Source: Rahnella inusitata
GTDB taxonomy: Bacteria; Pseudomonadota; Gammaproteobacteria; Enterobacterales; Enterobacteriaceae
Assembly: GCF_003263515.1 (NCBI RefSeq)
Contig: NZ_JYDE01000021.1
Location: forward strand, 102,404-166,403
Direction of reading: 5' to 3'
Length of the DNA stretch: 64,000 nucleotides
The translations under genes and the position numbers were made by a program. Shown here piece after piece: positions 21,505 to 29,827 of the stretch. A model generated the notes under the pieces. The model searched no databases. It saw only the letters and a list, made by a program, of their open reading frames with translations, and had not been told where the DNA came from. Numbering within the stretch: the first letter of the stretch is position 1; the number at the start of each line of letters is the position of its first letter.

Positions 21505-22871
21505 GGATCCTACAAGTAACCTTTATCGCCCTTGCATTAACGGCGTGTGGCTCATTGGTTAAAGCCGACTATAAGCGTCCAGAGTTAACTCTTCCGATGC
21601 AGTGGAGTACACAGGAGACAGGCTCCGCGTGGTTAGCAAGCTCAGGTCACTGGTGGACTGTGTTTGGCGATCCTCAATTAACGCACGCCATTGATGACGT
21701 TCTTACGCGAAATAACGATTTAGCTATTGCTGGATTTAGACTGCAACAAGCCCGGCTGGACAGCAATCTTTCGGATACCAATCTCACCCCGGATGTCAGC
21801 GTCTCTGGCAGTGCGGATAACACCAAAAATATCCGGCATCATACTAATTCCGTTGAAGGCTATAGCTCTTCCGTGAGTTTGAGTTATGAGCTTGACCTGT
21901 GGGGAAAATTGGCACGTATGCGCGAACAGTCTGCCTGGCAGGCTGAGGCAACGGCGTTGGAGCGCCAGAATACGGCTCTGACCCTCATTGGGACGACTGC
22001 CCAGTACTATTGGCAAATAGCCGGAATAAATCAAAAAATTGATAATTCTCAGCGCAGCCTGGCGATCGCCGAAGAAACCAAAGTCGTCACGACATCACGA
22101 TTCACCGCAGGCGCGGTGAGTCAGCTGGATGTATTGCAAGCCACCCAGTCAGTGTTGGAACAAGAAAATAATCTGAAGGATTTATTCCAACAGCGCGAGG
22201 AGATACGCAATTCTCTTGCGATTTTGTTCAACAGACCTCCCTCAATGCGACTGCCAGAGCGTGATGGTTTGGATTTAACACAAACCATCGAATTGAAGAT
22301 GAGTCTGCCAGTTGAGGTTATCCGCCGCAGGCCAGATGTGCAGTCGGCCGAATCGGCACTACGCGCCGCGCTTGCAGGTTCTGATGTCGCCGCATTGAAC
22401 TTTTATCCCACCGTGTCTTTAAGCGCCGTGTTAAGTGCTGGCAGCAGTGTATTTAGTCAATGGTTTTCCGAACCAGGCAGAGTCATTGGTAGCAGCGTGG
22501 TCCTGCCATTTGTTGAATGGAACAAGGTACAACTGACCATCGCACGCTCAAAGCTTGATGTAAAAACCGCAGCCTCTACCTTCCAGCAAAAGGTGTATTC
22601 AGCACTTTCTGATGTCGAAAAATCGCTCACACAGCGGCAGAAATGGTCACAGCAGAGGGAGAATACGTTGATCTCTCTGGCATTAAGCCAGCAACGGCTA
22701 AAACTGGCAAAAAGTCAGTATCTCGCTGGCGCGCAGCCCATTGAAACCTGGCTGGATGCACAGAACAACCTCCTGACCGTTGAAAATCAGTTATCTGATA
22801 TTCAGAACAATTACCTCAACTCTACGATGCAACTCTGGCTCGCTATTGGTGGAGAGGAGATCCCGGAATGA
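21501..22871 (+). CDS. NodT-family outer membrane efflux lipoprotein (TolC-like)
   Basis: A 456-residue outer membrane factor with a lipoprotein signal ending LALTAC and the family hallmark PVEVIRRRPDVQSAES in the middle. Two long repeated helical halves fit the trimeric TolC-type tunnel. It overlaps the MacB-like gene by 4 bases (ATGA). Together with the adaptor and MacB-like protein it completes a dedicated envelope-spanning tripartite exporter, so the cluster need not rely on the housekeeping TolC. Confidence 0.9.
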   Translation: MRILQVTFIALALTACGSLVKADYKRPELTLPMQWSTQETGSAWLASSGHWWTVFGDPQLTHAIDDVLTRNNDLAIAGFRLQQARLDSNLSDTNLTPDVSVSGSADNTKNIRHHTNSVEGYSSSVSLSYELDLWGKLARMREQSAWQAEATALERQNTALTLIGTTAQYYWQIAGINQKIDNSQRSLAIAEETKVVTTSRFTAGAVSQLDVLQATQSVLEQENNLKDLFQQREEIRNSLAILFNRPPSMRLPERDGLDLTQTIELKMSLPVEVIRRRPDVQSAESALRAALAGSDVAALNFYPTVSLSAVLSAGSSVFSQWFSEPGRVIGSSVVLPFVEWNKVQLTIARSKLDVKTAASTFQQKVYSALSDVEKSLTQRQKWSQQRENTLISLALSQQRLKLAKSQYLAGAQPIETWLDAQNNLLTVENQLSDIQNNYLNSTMQLWLAIGGEEIPE

Positions 22872-22895
22872 CCCTCTTTCTAAGGACTTTAACTC

Positions 22896-24152
22896 ATGAA
22901 TAATAAAACACTGCCACGGCGAGTCGTCATAACGGGTTATGGCGCGATTACCCCACTCGGCTTAACCGCGCAGGAGAGCTGGGATGCAATCATGGATTAC
23001 CGCATCGGTTACCGTTTTATTGATAAGCATCCTGCGGGAATCAAATCACGTTTTTATGGCCTGGTTGATGAAAATCTGGATTTGAAATTTTTGCCGGCGG
23101 TACTTCGTCGTCGCCTGCCTCGTTTTGCTCATCTGGCAATGGTCTCTGCTCGTGAAGCGATGAACATGGCTTTTGGCGAAAAAGCCCCTACAGAATTTTA
23201 TGATCCGCTCAAATGCGGAGCCATCATAGGAACCGGTTGGGGTGGGCTGGACGAAACCTTTAAATTTCATGAGCAATATAAAGCCACGGGAATGGGTTCT
23301 CCTTTTGCCTGTTTCTTTTCGATGCCAAGTATTGCCACCGCCGCCTGCAGCCAGTTTTGGGGACTGCGGGGTTATCAAAATTCGCCCGTAGCCGCCTGCG
23401 CCACTGGCACCATGGCGATCGGCGATGCCTTTGAGGCCATCCGTAGTGGGCGAACCGATATGATGCTATCCGGTGGTGCAGAGTCGCTGCGCAGTGATTC
23501 CGCCATCTGGAATATCGATGTATTAAAAGCACTCACCCGTGAAGAACATGACATCACCAAAGCCAGCTGTCCTTTTAGTCTTGAGCGCAATGGGTTTGTC
23601 TTGTCAGAAGGCGCTGCCACGGTTTGCCTGGAAGAGCGGGAATCTGCGTTAAGGCGAGGTGCAGTGATTTTAGGGGAGATAAGCGGCTACGGTAACTTTT
23701 CTGATGCTGTAGATTTCACCGCACCGGCTGAAGATAAGTTGGCACGGATAAACACTATTCATGCGGCGCTCACACAGGCAGGTTTAAGAGCTCAGGATAT
23801 TGATTACATCAATGCTCATGGCACCTCCACAGAGCTTAATGACCGTAATGAAACAGAGTCGATCAAAATGGCATTGGGCGATGAAGCCTATTCGATACCT
23901 GTGTCGAGTACGAAAGGGTATTCCGGGCATCTTATTGCAGCTGCGGGTAGCTTTGAAACGATTATCTGTCTACAGACCTTAAAGCACCAAAGGCTCCCTT
24001 CTACTTGCCATCTGCGAGTGACTGACCCGATATGTGATTTGGATTTTATTACTGAAGGTCACCGTGAAAAACCTGTGTTCCATACTATGAACCTGAGTTT
24101 TGGTTTCGGGGGGGCGAACGCTGCCTTGATCATTAGCCGGGGCGAAATGTGA
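22896..24152 (+). CDS. FabF-like beta-ketoacyl-ACP synthase
   Basis: A 418-residue condensing enzyme with the complete Cys-His-His triad: C168 in SPVAACATGTMAIG, H308 in INAHGTSTELNDRNE, H345 in STKGYSGHLIAAAGS. It starts RRVVITGYGAITPLG as in FabF-type enzymes. It would extend an acyl chain with malonyl-ACP. It lies 24 bases after the outer membrane factor gene and overlaps the next gene (ATGTGA), so it belongs to the same transcription unit as the exporters. Intact active site residues suggest a working enzyme rather than a chain-length factor. Chain length and starter are unknown. Confidence 0.9.
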   Translation: MNNKTLPRRVVITGYGAITPLGLTAQESWDAIMDYRIGYRFIDKHPAGIKSRFYGLVDENLDLKFLPAVLRRRLPRFAHLAMVSAREAMNMAFGEKAPTEFYDPLKCGAIIGTGWGGLDETFKFHEQYKATGMGSPFACFFSMPSIATAACSQFWGLRGYQNSPVAACATGTMAIGDAFEAIRSGRTDMMLSGGAESLRSDSAIWNIDVLKALTREEHDITKASCPFSLERNGFVLSEGAATVCLEERESALRRGAVILGEISGYGNFSDAVDFTAPAEDKLARINTIHAALTQAGLRAQDIDYINAHGTSTELNDRNETESIKMALGDEAYSIPVSSTKGYSGHLIAAAGSFETIICLQTLKHQRLPSTCHLRVTDPICDLDFITEGHREKPVFHTMNLSFGFGGANAALIISRGEM

Positions 24153-24913
24153 CACTGATATACACCCTGGAACATGCTCATGAATGGGCAGAATTTTCCG
24201 GCGATTATAACCCCATTCATTTTGATGTTAACAAAGCGAAAGCAATGGGAATCGAGGGCCTGACCGTGCACGGCATGCGCGCCTTGCTGGATATGAAAAA
24301 GAGTCAGGACTTTCCTTCTGATACTGCGGATTATTATCGCTTCAACGCCCGCTTACGAAATCCAATAAAATGCCATACGGAATATAAGATTGTTAAAAAC
24401 AACAATCAATGTCAACTCATTGAAAATGATACGGATTCATGTTGTTTTTCAGCGAGACTGGAGCGAATTTCGCCTCCTATTGAACAGGTGACAACTAAGA
24501 ATTTGACCCTCTCTGCGGATGAACTTTTGAATATAAGGAGTGAATATCCTTTTATGAAAAATGTTTGCGAATGGTCTTTTCTTGATTCGGTACTATTTCG
24601 TTTGATCGTTAAATCGCCTGAAATATTCGAGGCAATAAAAGTTAAATTACCCGATCTTCATGCCGGGACGCTGACAGACATTTTTCGGGAAATACCTGTT
24701 GTTCAGACACATCATGAGATTGTTTTTAGTCGTCAATTCCTCTTATCTTCGCCGGGCTCAAACGACTTCCATTATGGAATGTTACCGCTTTTGGTCGTGG
24801 GGGATTATAAACAGGGATTGGTGGTACGTATTGCCATGCAAGGTTATTACTTCACCCATTCATATATAACAACGGCCATTACGTTGAAATTAAAACCAAT
24901 GGCTCTTTCTTGA
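24149..24913 (+). CDS. MaoC-like hotdog dehydratase with extended C-terminal half
   Basis: A 254-residue protein whose first ~90 residues form a MaoC/R-hydratase hotdog motif: FSGDYNPIHFDVNKAKAMGI followed by GLTVHGMRALLD, with the catalytic Asp and His present. It would dehydrate (R)-3-hydroxyacyl-ACP to the trans-2-enoyl form. The remaining ~160 residues may hold a second, degenerate hotdog or an unrelated domain; I see no further motif. The start is GTG at 24149, overlapping the ketosynthase stop. The codon composition becomes AT-rich after about 24300. The activity is probable from motif and context but not certain. Confidence 0.7.
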   Translation: MTLIYTLEHAHEWAEFSGDYNPIHFDVNKAKAMGIEGLTVHGMRALLDMKKSQDFPSDTADYYRFNARLRNPIKCHTEYKIVKNNNQCQLIENDTDSCCFSARLERISPPIEQVTTKNLTLSADELLNIRSEYPFMKNVCEWSFLDSVLFRLIVKSPEIFEAIKVKLPDLHAGTLTDIFREIPVVQTHHEIVFSRQFLLSSPGSNDFHYGMLPLLVVGDYKQGLVVRIAMQGYYFTHSYITTAITLKLKPMALS

Positions 24914-24928
24914 TAATAGGAACTTATT

Positions 24929-25171
24929 ATGACAAACAACGTTTACCCAATTGTGTGCGAAATGCTATGTGATGCAAAAGATCTGACTCAAGACATGCTT
25001 ACACCTGAAATGCCCCTTCACCATTTGAAACTCGATAGTCTGGATTATGTTGAGTTAATGGTGCTGGTTAAGCGAGAGTTTGATCTGACATTAAGCGCTG
25101 ATATGTTCGTTAATAATCCCAACCTGACATTGGGTGAAATGTGTAAAGCATTGGAAGAACAAAAGGCATAA
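24929..25171 (+). CDS. Acyl carrier protein
   Basis: An 80-residue acidic helical ACP. The phosphopantetheine attachment serine is S37 in LKLDSLDYVELMVLVKREF. It stands directly before the reductase gene, its stop adjoining the reductase start. A private ACP, separate from the housekeeping AcpP, is typical of secondary acyl-chain pathways. No phosphopantetheinyl transferase gene is in the cluster, so a host enzyme must activate it. Confidence 0.92.
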   Translation: MTNNVYPIVCEMLCDAKDLTQDMLTPEMPLHHLKLDSLDYVELMVLVKREFDLTLSADMFVNNPNLTLGEMCKALEEQKA

Positions 25172-25909
25172 ATGATGCAAAAGAAATGGATTTTGGTTAC
25201 GGGTGGAAGCCGGGGAATTGGTGCTGCTTTAGTTCAACATCTCGCACGAGAATACGATGTCGTATTTACCTGGAAAGATCAGCAATCACGGGCCGAATCT
25301 CTCCTCAATGAGTGCAGAGCTCTTAGTCTCAGTGTCAGCGGATATCGTTGCGACGGAAGCAAACCGACAGAAGTGAAGGCTCTTGCGCAACAGCTTCTCA
25401 CGCAATATGGTGCGCCCTTCGGTATTATTCATAATGCCGGTATTACACGCGATGCGTTACATTTTAAGCAAGACATAAACGATTGGGAGACTTTAATAGG
25501 TACCAATCTCAATGCGGTATTTTATTGGAATCAGCAATTACTGCCCTCGATGATGGAGCAGGGGAGCGGGAGTATTGTGATGATATCCTCTGTCTCTGCA
25601 CTGAAAGGAAATATCGGGCAGGTTGCTTATTCAGCTTCCAAAGCGGCTATGCTCGGAATGGCTCGATCGCTGGCCCGCGAAGTCGCCCGTTTTAATATTC
25701 GAGTAAACTGTGTATTACCTGGGTTAATTGAAACTGAGATGACCACGCAAATGTCAGCCCTCGAACAAAAAGCATTGAAAAGCACTATTCCTCTGCGCCG
25801 CCTGGGGCGTGCTGATGAGGTCGCGCAGGCAACGGCCTATTTGATAAGTGAAGCAAGCAGTTACATGACCGGCCAGTCTTTAGTCCTCGATGGAGGAATG
25901 TCGGCCTGA
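25172..25909 (+). CDS. FabG-like 3-oxoacyl-ACP reductase (short-chain dehydrogenase)
   Basis: A 245-residue classical SDR. The NADPH-binding motif is VTGGSRGIGAALVQHL, followed by HNAGITRDAL. The catalytic Ser-Tyr-Lys is in MISSVSALKGNIGQVAYSAS and the K of the adjoining SKAAM. The C-terminus YMTGQSLVLDGGMSA is typical of FabG. It would reduce the ketosynthase product to the 3-hydroxyacyl-ACP. It is the last gene of the cluster; no enoyl reductase follows. Confidence 0.92.
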   Translation: MMQKKWILVTGGSRGIGAALVQHLAREYDVVFTWKDQQSRAESLLNECRALSLSVSGYRCDGSKPTEVKALAQQLLTQYGAPFGIIHNAGITRDALHFKQDINDWETLIGTNLNAVFYWNQQLLPSMMEQGSGSIVMISSVSALKGNIGQVAYSASKAAMLGMARSLAREVARFNIRVNCVLPGLIETEMTTQMSALEQKALKSTIPLRRLGRADEVAQATAYLISEASSYMTGQSLVLDGGMSA

Positions 25910-26118
25910 CGTTCGAGCCAGTCATGTAATAACGCGATAAAACTTCATGGTGTCACATAGCGGGGACGCGAAGCGGGGTATACGGTGCCCATGTTTTCAT
26001 ATGTCCCCTTTCATGCAACGTAGCCAAAAGTTTTGGACATGATGTTCGTCCTTCTGTGCTCTGTACCAGAGCGATCACAAAGTAGGCTCCCCTTGATCTC
26101 TGCCATCGATATATAATA

Positions 26119-26134
26119 CTGTATGCATGTACAG
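26119..26134 (+). promoter_or_regulatory. LexA box of umuDC
   Basis: CTGTATGCATGTACAG fits the enterobacterial SOS box CTGT-N8-ACAG exactly, and the palindrome extends by TA on each side (26117-26136). It lies 22 bases before the umuD start, so the operon is under LexA control. Confidence 0.93.
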
Positions 26135-26155
26135 TATTCATTGATGGTGATTATC

Positions 26156-26575
26156 ATGCAGTTTTTCATACCTACCGAGCTACGCCAGATAGTGTCATTC
26201 CCTTTGTTCAGTGACAGTGTTCCCTGTGGTTTTCCAAGCCCCGCGCAGGACTACGTTGAGCGACGTATCGATCTGAATGAACTGATGATTCAGCATCCGA
26301 GTGCGACCTATTTCGTAAAGTCCACCGGTGACTCAATGATTGAAGCAGGGATAGGCGAAGGAGATTTACTGGTAGTGGATAGCTCCCGTAAGGCCGGGCA
26401 TGGCGACATCGTCATTGCTGCTGTCGACGGCGAATTCACCGTAAAACGCTTACAGCTGCACCCCACTGTCATGCTCAAACCAGAAAATTCTGCGTACAAG
26501 CCGATTATGATAGGCAGCGAAGACAACCTGGAAGTTTTTGGTGTGGTCACCTTTATCGTGAAATCTGCGAGCTGA
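26156..26575 (+). CDS. umuD: DNA polymerase V accessory subunit UmuD
   Basis: A 139-residue LexA-like self-cleaving protein. With the start at 26156 ([18 protein letters not shown]) every reference position falls at the E. coli number: cleavage site Cys24-Gly25 in VPCGFPSP, nucleophile Ser60 in TGDSMIEAG, and Lys97 in GEFTVKRLQ. An ATG at 26123 lies inside the LexA box and can be excluded. RecA-ssDNA filaments trigger cleavage to UmuD', which pairs with UmuC for translesion synthesis. umuC follows 2 bases after the stop. Confidence 0.97.
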   Translation: MQFFIPTELRQIVSFPLFSDSVPCGFPSPAQDYVERRIDLNELMIQHPSATYFVKSTGDSMIEAGIGEGDLLVVDSSRKAGHGDIVIAAVDGEFTVKRLQLHPTVMLKPENSAYKPIMIGSEDNLEVFGVVTFIVKSAS

Positions 26576-26577
26576 TC

Positions 26578-27843
26578 ATGTTTGCACTGTGTGATGTGAA
26601 CTCTTTTTATGCGTCCTGCGAAACCGTATTTCGCCCGGATTTGAAGGGGCGGCCCGTGGTCGTTTTGTCAAATAACGACGGTTGTGTTATTGCACGTTCT
26701 GCTGAAGCAAAACCTTTTGTGAAAATGGGTGAGCCGTACTTTAAACAGAAAGATCTCTTCAGGCGCCATGGTGTGGTTTGCTTCAGTAGTAACTATGAAC
26801 TCTACGCGGATATGTCCAACCGCGTGATGACCACGCTCGAAGAGATGTCCCCTCGCTGCGAAATATACTCAATTGATGAGCTTTTTTGTGACCTTACCGG
26901 TGTGCGTAACTGTCGCGATCTGACCGAGTTTGGACGTGAAATCCGAGCCACGGTACTACAGCGCACGCATCTGACGGTTGGGGTAGGTATCGCACAAACC
27001 AAGACTTTGGCCAAACTGGCGAACCATGCGGCAAAGCGATGGCAGCGGCAGACCGGTGGAGTGGTTGACTTATCGAATGTGGATCGTCAGAGAAAACTGA
27101 TGGCGGCGCTGTCAGTCGAGGAGGTTTGGGGCGTCGGTCGACGTATAACGAAGAACCTTGAAAGCCTGGGTATCAAGACAGTGTTGCAGCTGGCAGACAC
27201 CGATATTCGGTTTATCAGGAAACATTTCAATGTCGTACTGGAAAGAACGGTTCGTGAATTACGGGGCGAGCAGTGCCTTGAACTGGAAGAATTTGCGCCG
27301 GTAAAGCAAGACATCATCTGTTCCCGGTCATTTGGCGATCGTATCACGGCATATGAGGATATGCGTCAGGCCATCTGTAGTCATGCAACCCGGGCAGCAG
27401 AGAAACTTCGTAATGAACATCAGTATTGCCGATTTATTTCAGCATTTGTTAAAACCTCACCCTTCGCGCATAACGAACCGTATTACGGCAATAGTGCATC
27501 GGTAAAATTACTCACTCCGACTCAGGACAGCAGAGATATCATCCTTGCCGCGACGCGTTGTTTGGACACTATTTGGAAAAACGGTTGTCGGTATCAGAAA
27601 GCTGGCGTGATGTTGGGCGATTTTTACAGTCAGGGTGTGGCTCAACTTAACCTGTTTGACGAAAATGCACCGCGGAAAAATAGTCAAAAGTTGATGGATG
27701 TGTTGGATCGCCTCAATACTGAAGACGGGCGAGGAACGCTTTACTTCGCCGGGCAAGGTATTCAGCAGAAATGGCAGATGAAGCGGGAAATGCTCTCACC
27801 TCGATACACCACACGATACGCTGATCTGCTCACAGTGAAGTAA
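26578..27843 (+). CDS. umuC: DNA polymerase V catalytic subunit UmuC
   Basis: A 421-residue Y-family polymerase, full length. The catalytic acidic residues are visible in FALCDVNSFYASCE and YSIDELFCDLTG; the E. coli form has SIDEAFCDLTG. Further family features are VVLSNNDGCVIARS and VGVGIAQTKTLAKLANHAAK. It carries out error-prone bypass synthesis in the SOS response as UmuD'2C. It is in an operon with umuD under the LexA box at 26119. No chromosomal or mobile neighbour genes are linked functionally. Confidence 0.97.
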   Translation: MFALCDVNSFYASCETVFRPDLKGRPVVVLSNNDGCVIARSAEAKPFVKMGEPYFKQKDLFRRHGVVCFSSNYELYADMSNRVMTTLEEMSPRCEIYSIDELFCDLTGVRNCRDLTEFGREIRATVLQRTHLTVGVGIAQTKTLAKLANHAAKRWQRQTGGVVDLSNVDRQRKLMAALSVEEVWGVGRRITKNLESLGIKTVLQLADTDIRFIRKHFNVVLERTVRELRGEQCLELEEFAPVKQDIICSRSFGDRITAYEDMRQAICSHATRAAEKLRNEHQYCRFISAFVKTSPFAHNEPYYGNSASVKLLTPTQDSRDIILAATRCLDTIWKNGCRYQKAGVMLGDFYSQGVAQLNLFDENAPRKNSQKLMDVLDRLNTEDGRGTLYFAGQGIQQKWQMKREMLSPRYTTRYADLLTVK

Positions 27844-28339
27844 CCCACTCGGACAGCCAGCTTTGAACGTAGAGCAGGCCGAATGAGAGGAAACCCGCCC
27901 CGATTTATTCAACAAAGCCCATTGAGTCCTGATAGTGACGTCTGACAGTAAAGTGCGTTGCTACAGGATCCTGCGTGCAGCGCAGATGCAAAATGACAGA
28001 TAGTGTAAATCCCTCCCATCTCACTTCTCATCAAAAGTCGGTGCTTCCAGATAAAGTGAAGGTAATTACATGAAATAAAACAAATTAATGATTTCTTAAT
28101 TATTCATTAAGTAGTGATTTATTCTAAATAATATTAATATCATCGCAATGATTACTGCCGGATGAAATCAATTATTGCATCAATAGTTTTGATGTTGATG
28201 AATTCATGCAAGGGTTATTAACCTCGCACCGGGTGTAATCATTACAACCGGCCACATTACGTGGACGTGCTGCGGCATTGACGCCCGGCAAGCCGTTTTA
28301 TGAAATAAATCTCATAATCTTAATCAAGGAAATATTTAA
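27844..28339. other. Intergenic region upstream of the fimbrial operon, with an imperfect dyad
   Basis: This 496-base AT-rich gap must contain the fimbrial promoter. The only distinct feature is an imperfect 23-bp dyad at 28229-28251, CCGGGTGTAAT then C then ATTACAACCGG (one mismatch), about 90 bases before the pilin start. It could be a regulator site. There is no invertase gene and no obvious invertible element in the gap. Confidence 0.4.
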
Positions 28340-28897
28340 ATGAAAAAGACATTGTTGTCTTTGGCTGTTATTGGCTGCAGTATGCTTTCTGCAGGCGCTT
28401 TCGCCTCTGACGGCTCCATCCTTATTAATGGCCAGGTTACGAATGTGTCCTGTTCTATTACTATTGATGGGAAATCTGGTACTGCCTATGAAATTGTATT
28501 ACCTACCGTTGCGCAGTCGGCATTGAAAAAAGGAGATACAGCAGGGGCTAAACTGTTGGCTATTCATTTATCGGGCTGTACTGCTGCTGGCGGTTCATTA
28601 CCTGCCGGCGTACGTGCGGTGTTTGAAGATACCAATGTTAATCATGATACCGGTAATTTGATCAATACCACAGCACCGGGCGGTACCAGTTTAGGTGCAA
28701 CGAACGTTGAAGTACAAATCACCAATAGTGAACAAGCACCTATTAACCTTATGACTAACCATAATAATGTCGCGGTACCTATCGATGTCGATGGTAATGC
28801 CACCATGATGTATTACGTTCAATATATCGCACCTTCTGCTGATGCTATTGCTGGCAAGGTAACAACCTCAGCGGTTTATTCTCTCGATTACATGTAA
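28340..28897 (+). CDS. Major fimbrial subunit (type 1-like pilin)
   Basis: A 185-residue pilin with signal peptide MKKTLLSLAVIGCSMLSAGA, cleaved after AFA, and a mature start ASDGSILINGQVTNVSCSIT. The paired cysteines (NVSCSIT and LSGCTAAGG) and the penultimate aromatic region SAVYSLDYM fit chaperone-usher pilins, which are assembled by donor-strand exchange. It is first in the operon and followed by a chaperone, consistent with the major rod subunit. AAGGAAA precedes the ATG. Confidence 0.9.
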   Translation: MKKTLLSLAVIGCSMLSAGAFASDGSILINGQVTNVSCSITIDGKSGTAYEIVLPTVAQSALKKGDTAGAKLLAIHLSGCTAAGGSLPAGVRAVFEDTNVNHDTGNLINTTAPGGTSLGATNVEVQITNSEQAPINLMTNHNNVAVPIDVDGNATMMYYVQYIAPSADAIAGKVTTSAVYSLDYM

Positions 28898-28962
28898 AAC
28901 ATGGTCATCGATTTAAATTATACGGAAGGAGATTTCCTTCCGTATGTTTGGAGTCAAATAAT

Positions 28963-29718
28963 ATGAAGCTTACCACACGTATTTTATCACTCTGTGCCTT
29001 ATCAATTGCTTTAGCAGGGGTATTGAGTACCGCCGAGGCCAGCGTCGTGGTTTCCGGCACCCGTTTGATTTACCCCGCTAATCAGCATGATGTTTCAATC
29101 CAGCTGACCAACAACGACCCAAAACCGGCGCTGGTTCAGTCCTGGATTGACAGTGGGGATATGCACCAGGATCCCAGCCTGAGCACGGCACCGTTCGTGG
29201 TAACGCCACCGATCACCCGCATAGACGCAGGCAAAAAGCAGCTTGTACGTTTAACGTTGCTCTCTTCAAGTGCAGTTCCAACGGACCGCGAATCCGTGTA
29301 CTGGTACAACATGCTGGATATCCCGGCGAAGTCTAAAGAAAAGACGGATGAGAACATCCTTGAGATGGCTCTGCGCACCAGAATTAAAGTGTTCTACCGC
29401 CCAGAAGGTTTGAAAGGTGTACCGGCCGAAGCGGCGACAGGCTTGACCTGGCAGGCTGTGAAGACCGATCAGGGTTATGCGCTGCGTGCGACTAATCCGG
29501 CGGCCTATAACGTATCCATGAGCAGCGTGAGTGTGACTTCAGCGGGTAAAACCTATACGGATGACCTCGGTGGCATGGTTGCGCCAAAAAGCAGTAAAGA
29601 CTTTCCCCTGAAAGGATTAACGAATTCACCTGCGGTTAAGTCAGTCGTCTCTTATAACTGGGTCAATGATTACGGTAATTCTGTATCGACTAAATCTACC
29701 GTCACTGAAGTTCGGTAA
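28963..29718 (+). CDS. Periplasmic fimbrial chaperone (first)
   Basis: A 251-residue PapD/FimC-type chaperone with a signal peptide ending TAEA. The subunit-binding Arg lies in SGTRLIYPANQHDVSIQLTN and the conserved basic residue of domain 1 in RTRIKVFYRPEGL. Two immunoglobulin-like domains are complete. The ATG at 28963 follows GGAG. Between it and the usher lie 109 non-coding bases. It is intact, so it may cover for the broken second chaperone at 32457. Confidence 0.92.
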   Translation: MKLTTRILSLCALSIALAGVLSTAEASVVVSGTRLIYPANQHDVSIQLTNNDPKPALVQSWIDSGDMHQDPSLSTAPFVVTPPITRIDAGKKQLVRLTLLSSSAVPTDRESVYWYNMLDIPAKSKEKTDENILEMALRTRIKVFYRPEGLKGVPAEAATGLTWQAVKTDQGYALRATNPAAYNVSMSSVSVTSAGKTYTDDLGGMVAPKSSKDFPLKGLTNSPAVKSVVSYNWVNDYGNSVSTKSTVTEVR

Positions 29719-29827
29719 TGCCAGTAAAAAGGTATTGAAGACTCTTGAATCGCTTTTTTAGGCCAGGGATGGGCAACTATTAACACTACTGGCTGTGACT
29801 TGAAAATAATAGTGGCAGGAAACTCTT

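Noticed and set aside
25910..26118. Search for a tRNA, attachment site or integrase marking the end of the peptide cluster
   Set aside because: No cloverleaf-like sequence, direct repeat or integrase gene was seen, so an integrated element with defined ends cannot be claimed.
28100..28339. Possible invertible promoter element for fimbrial phase variation
   Set aside because: Only one imperfect dyad was found, no pair of separated inverted repeats, and no recombinase gene is nearby.
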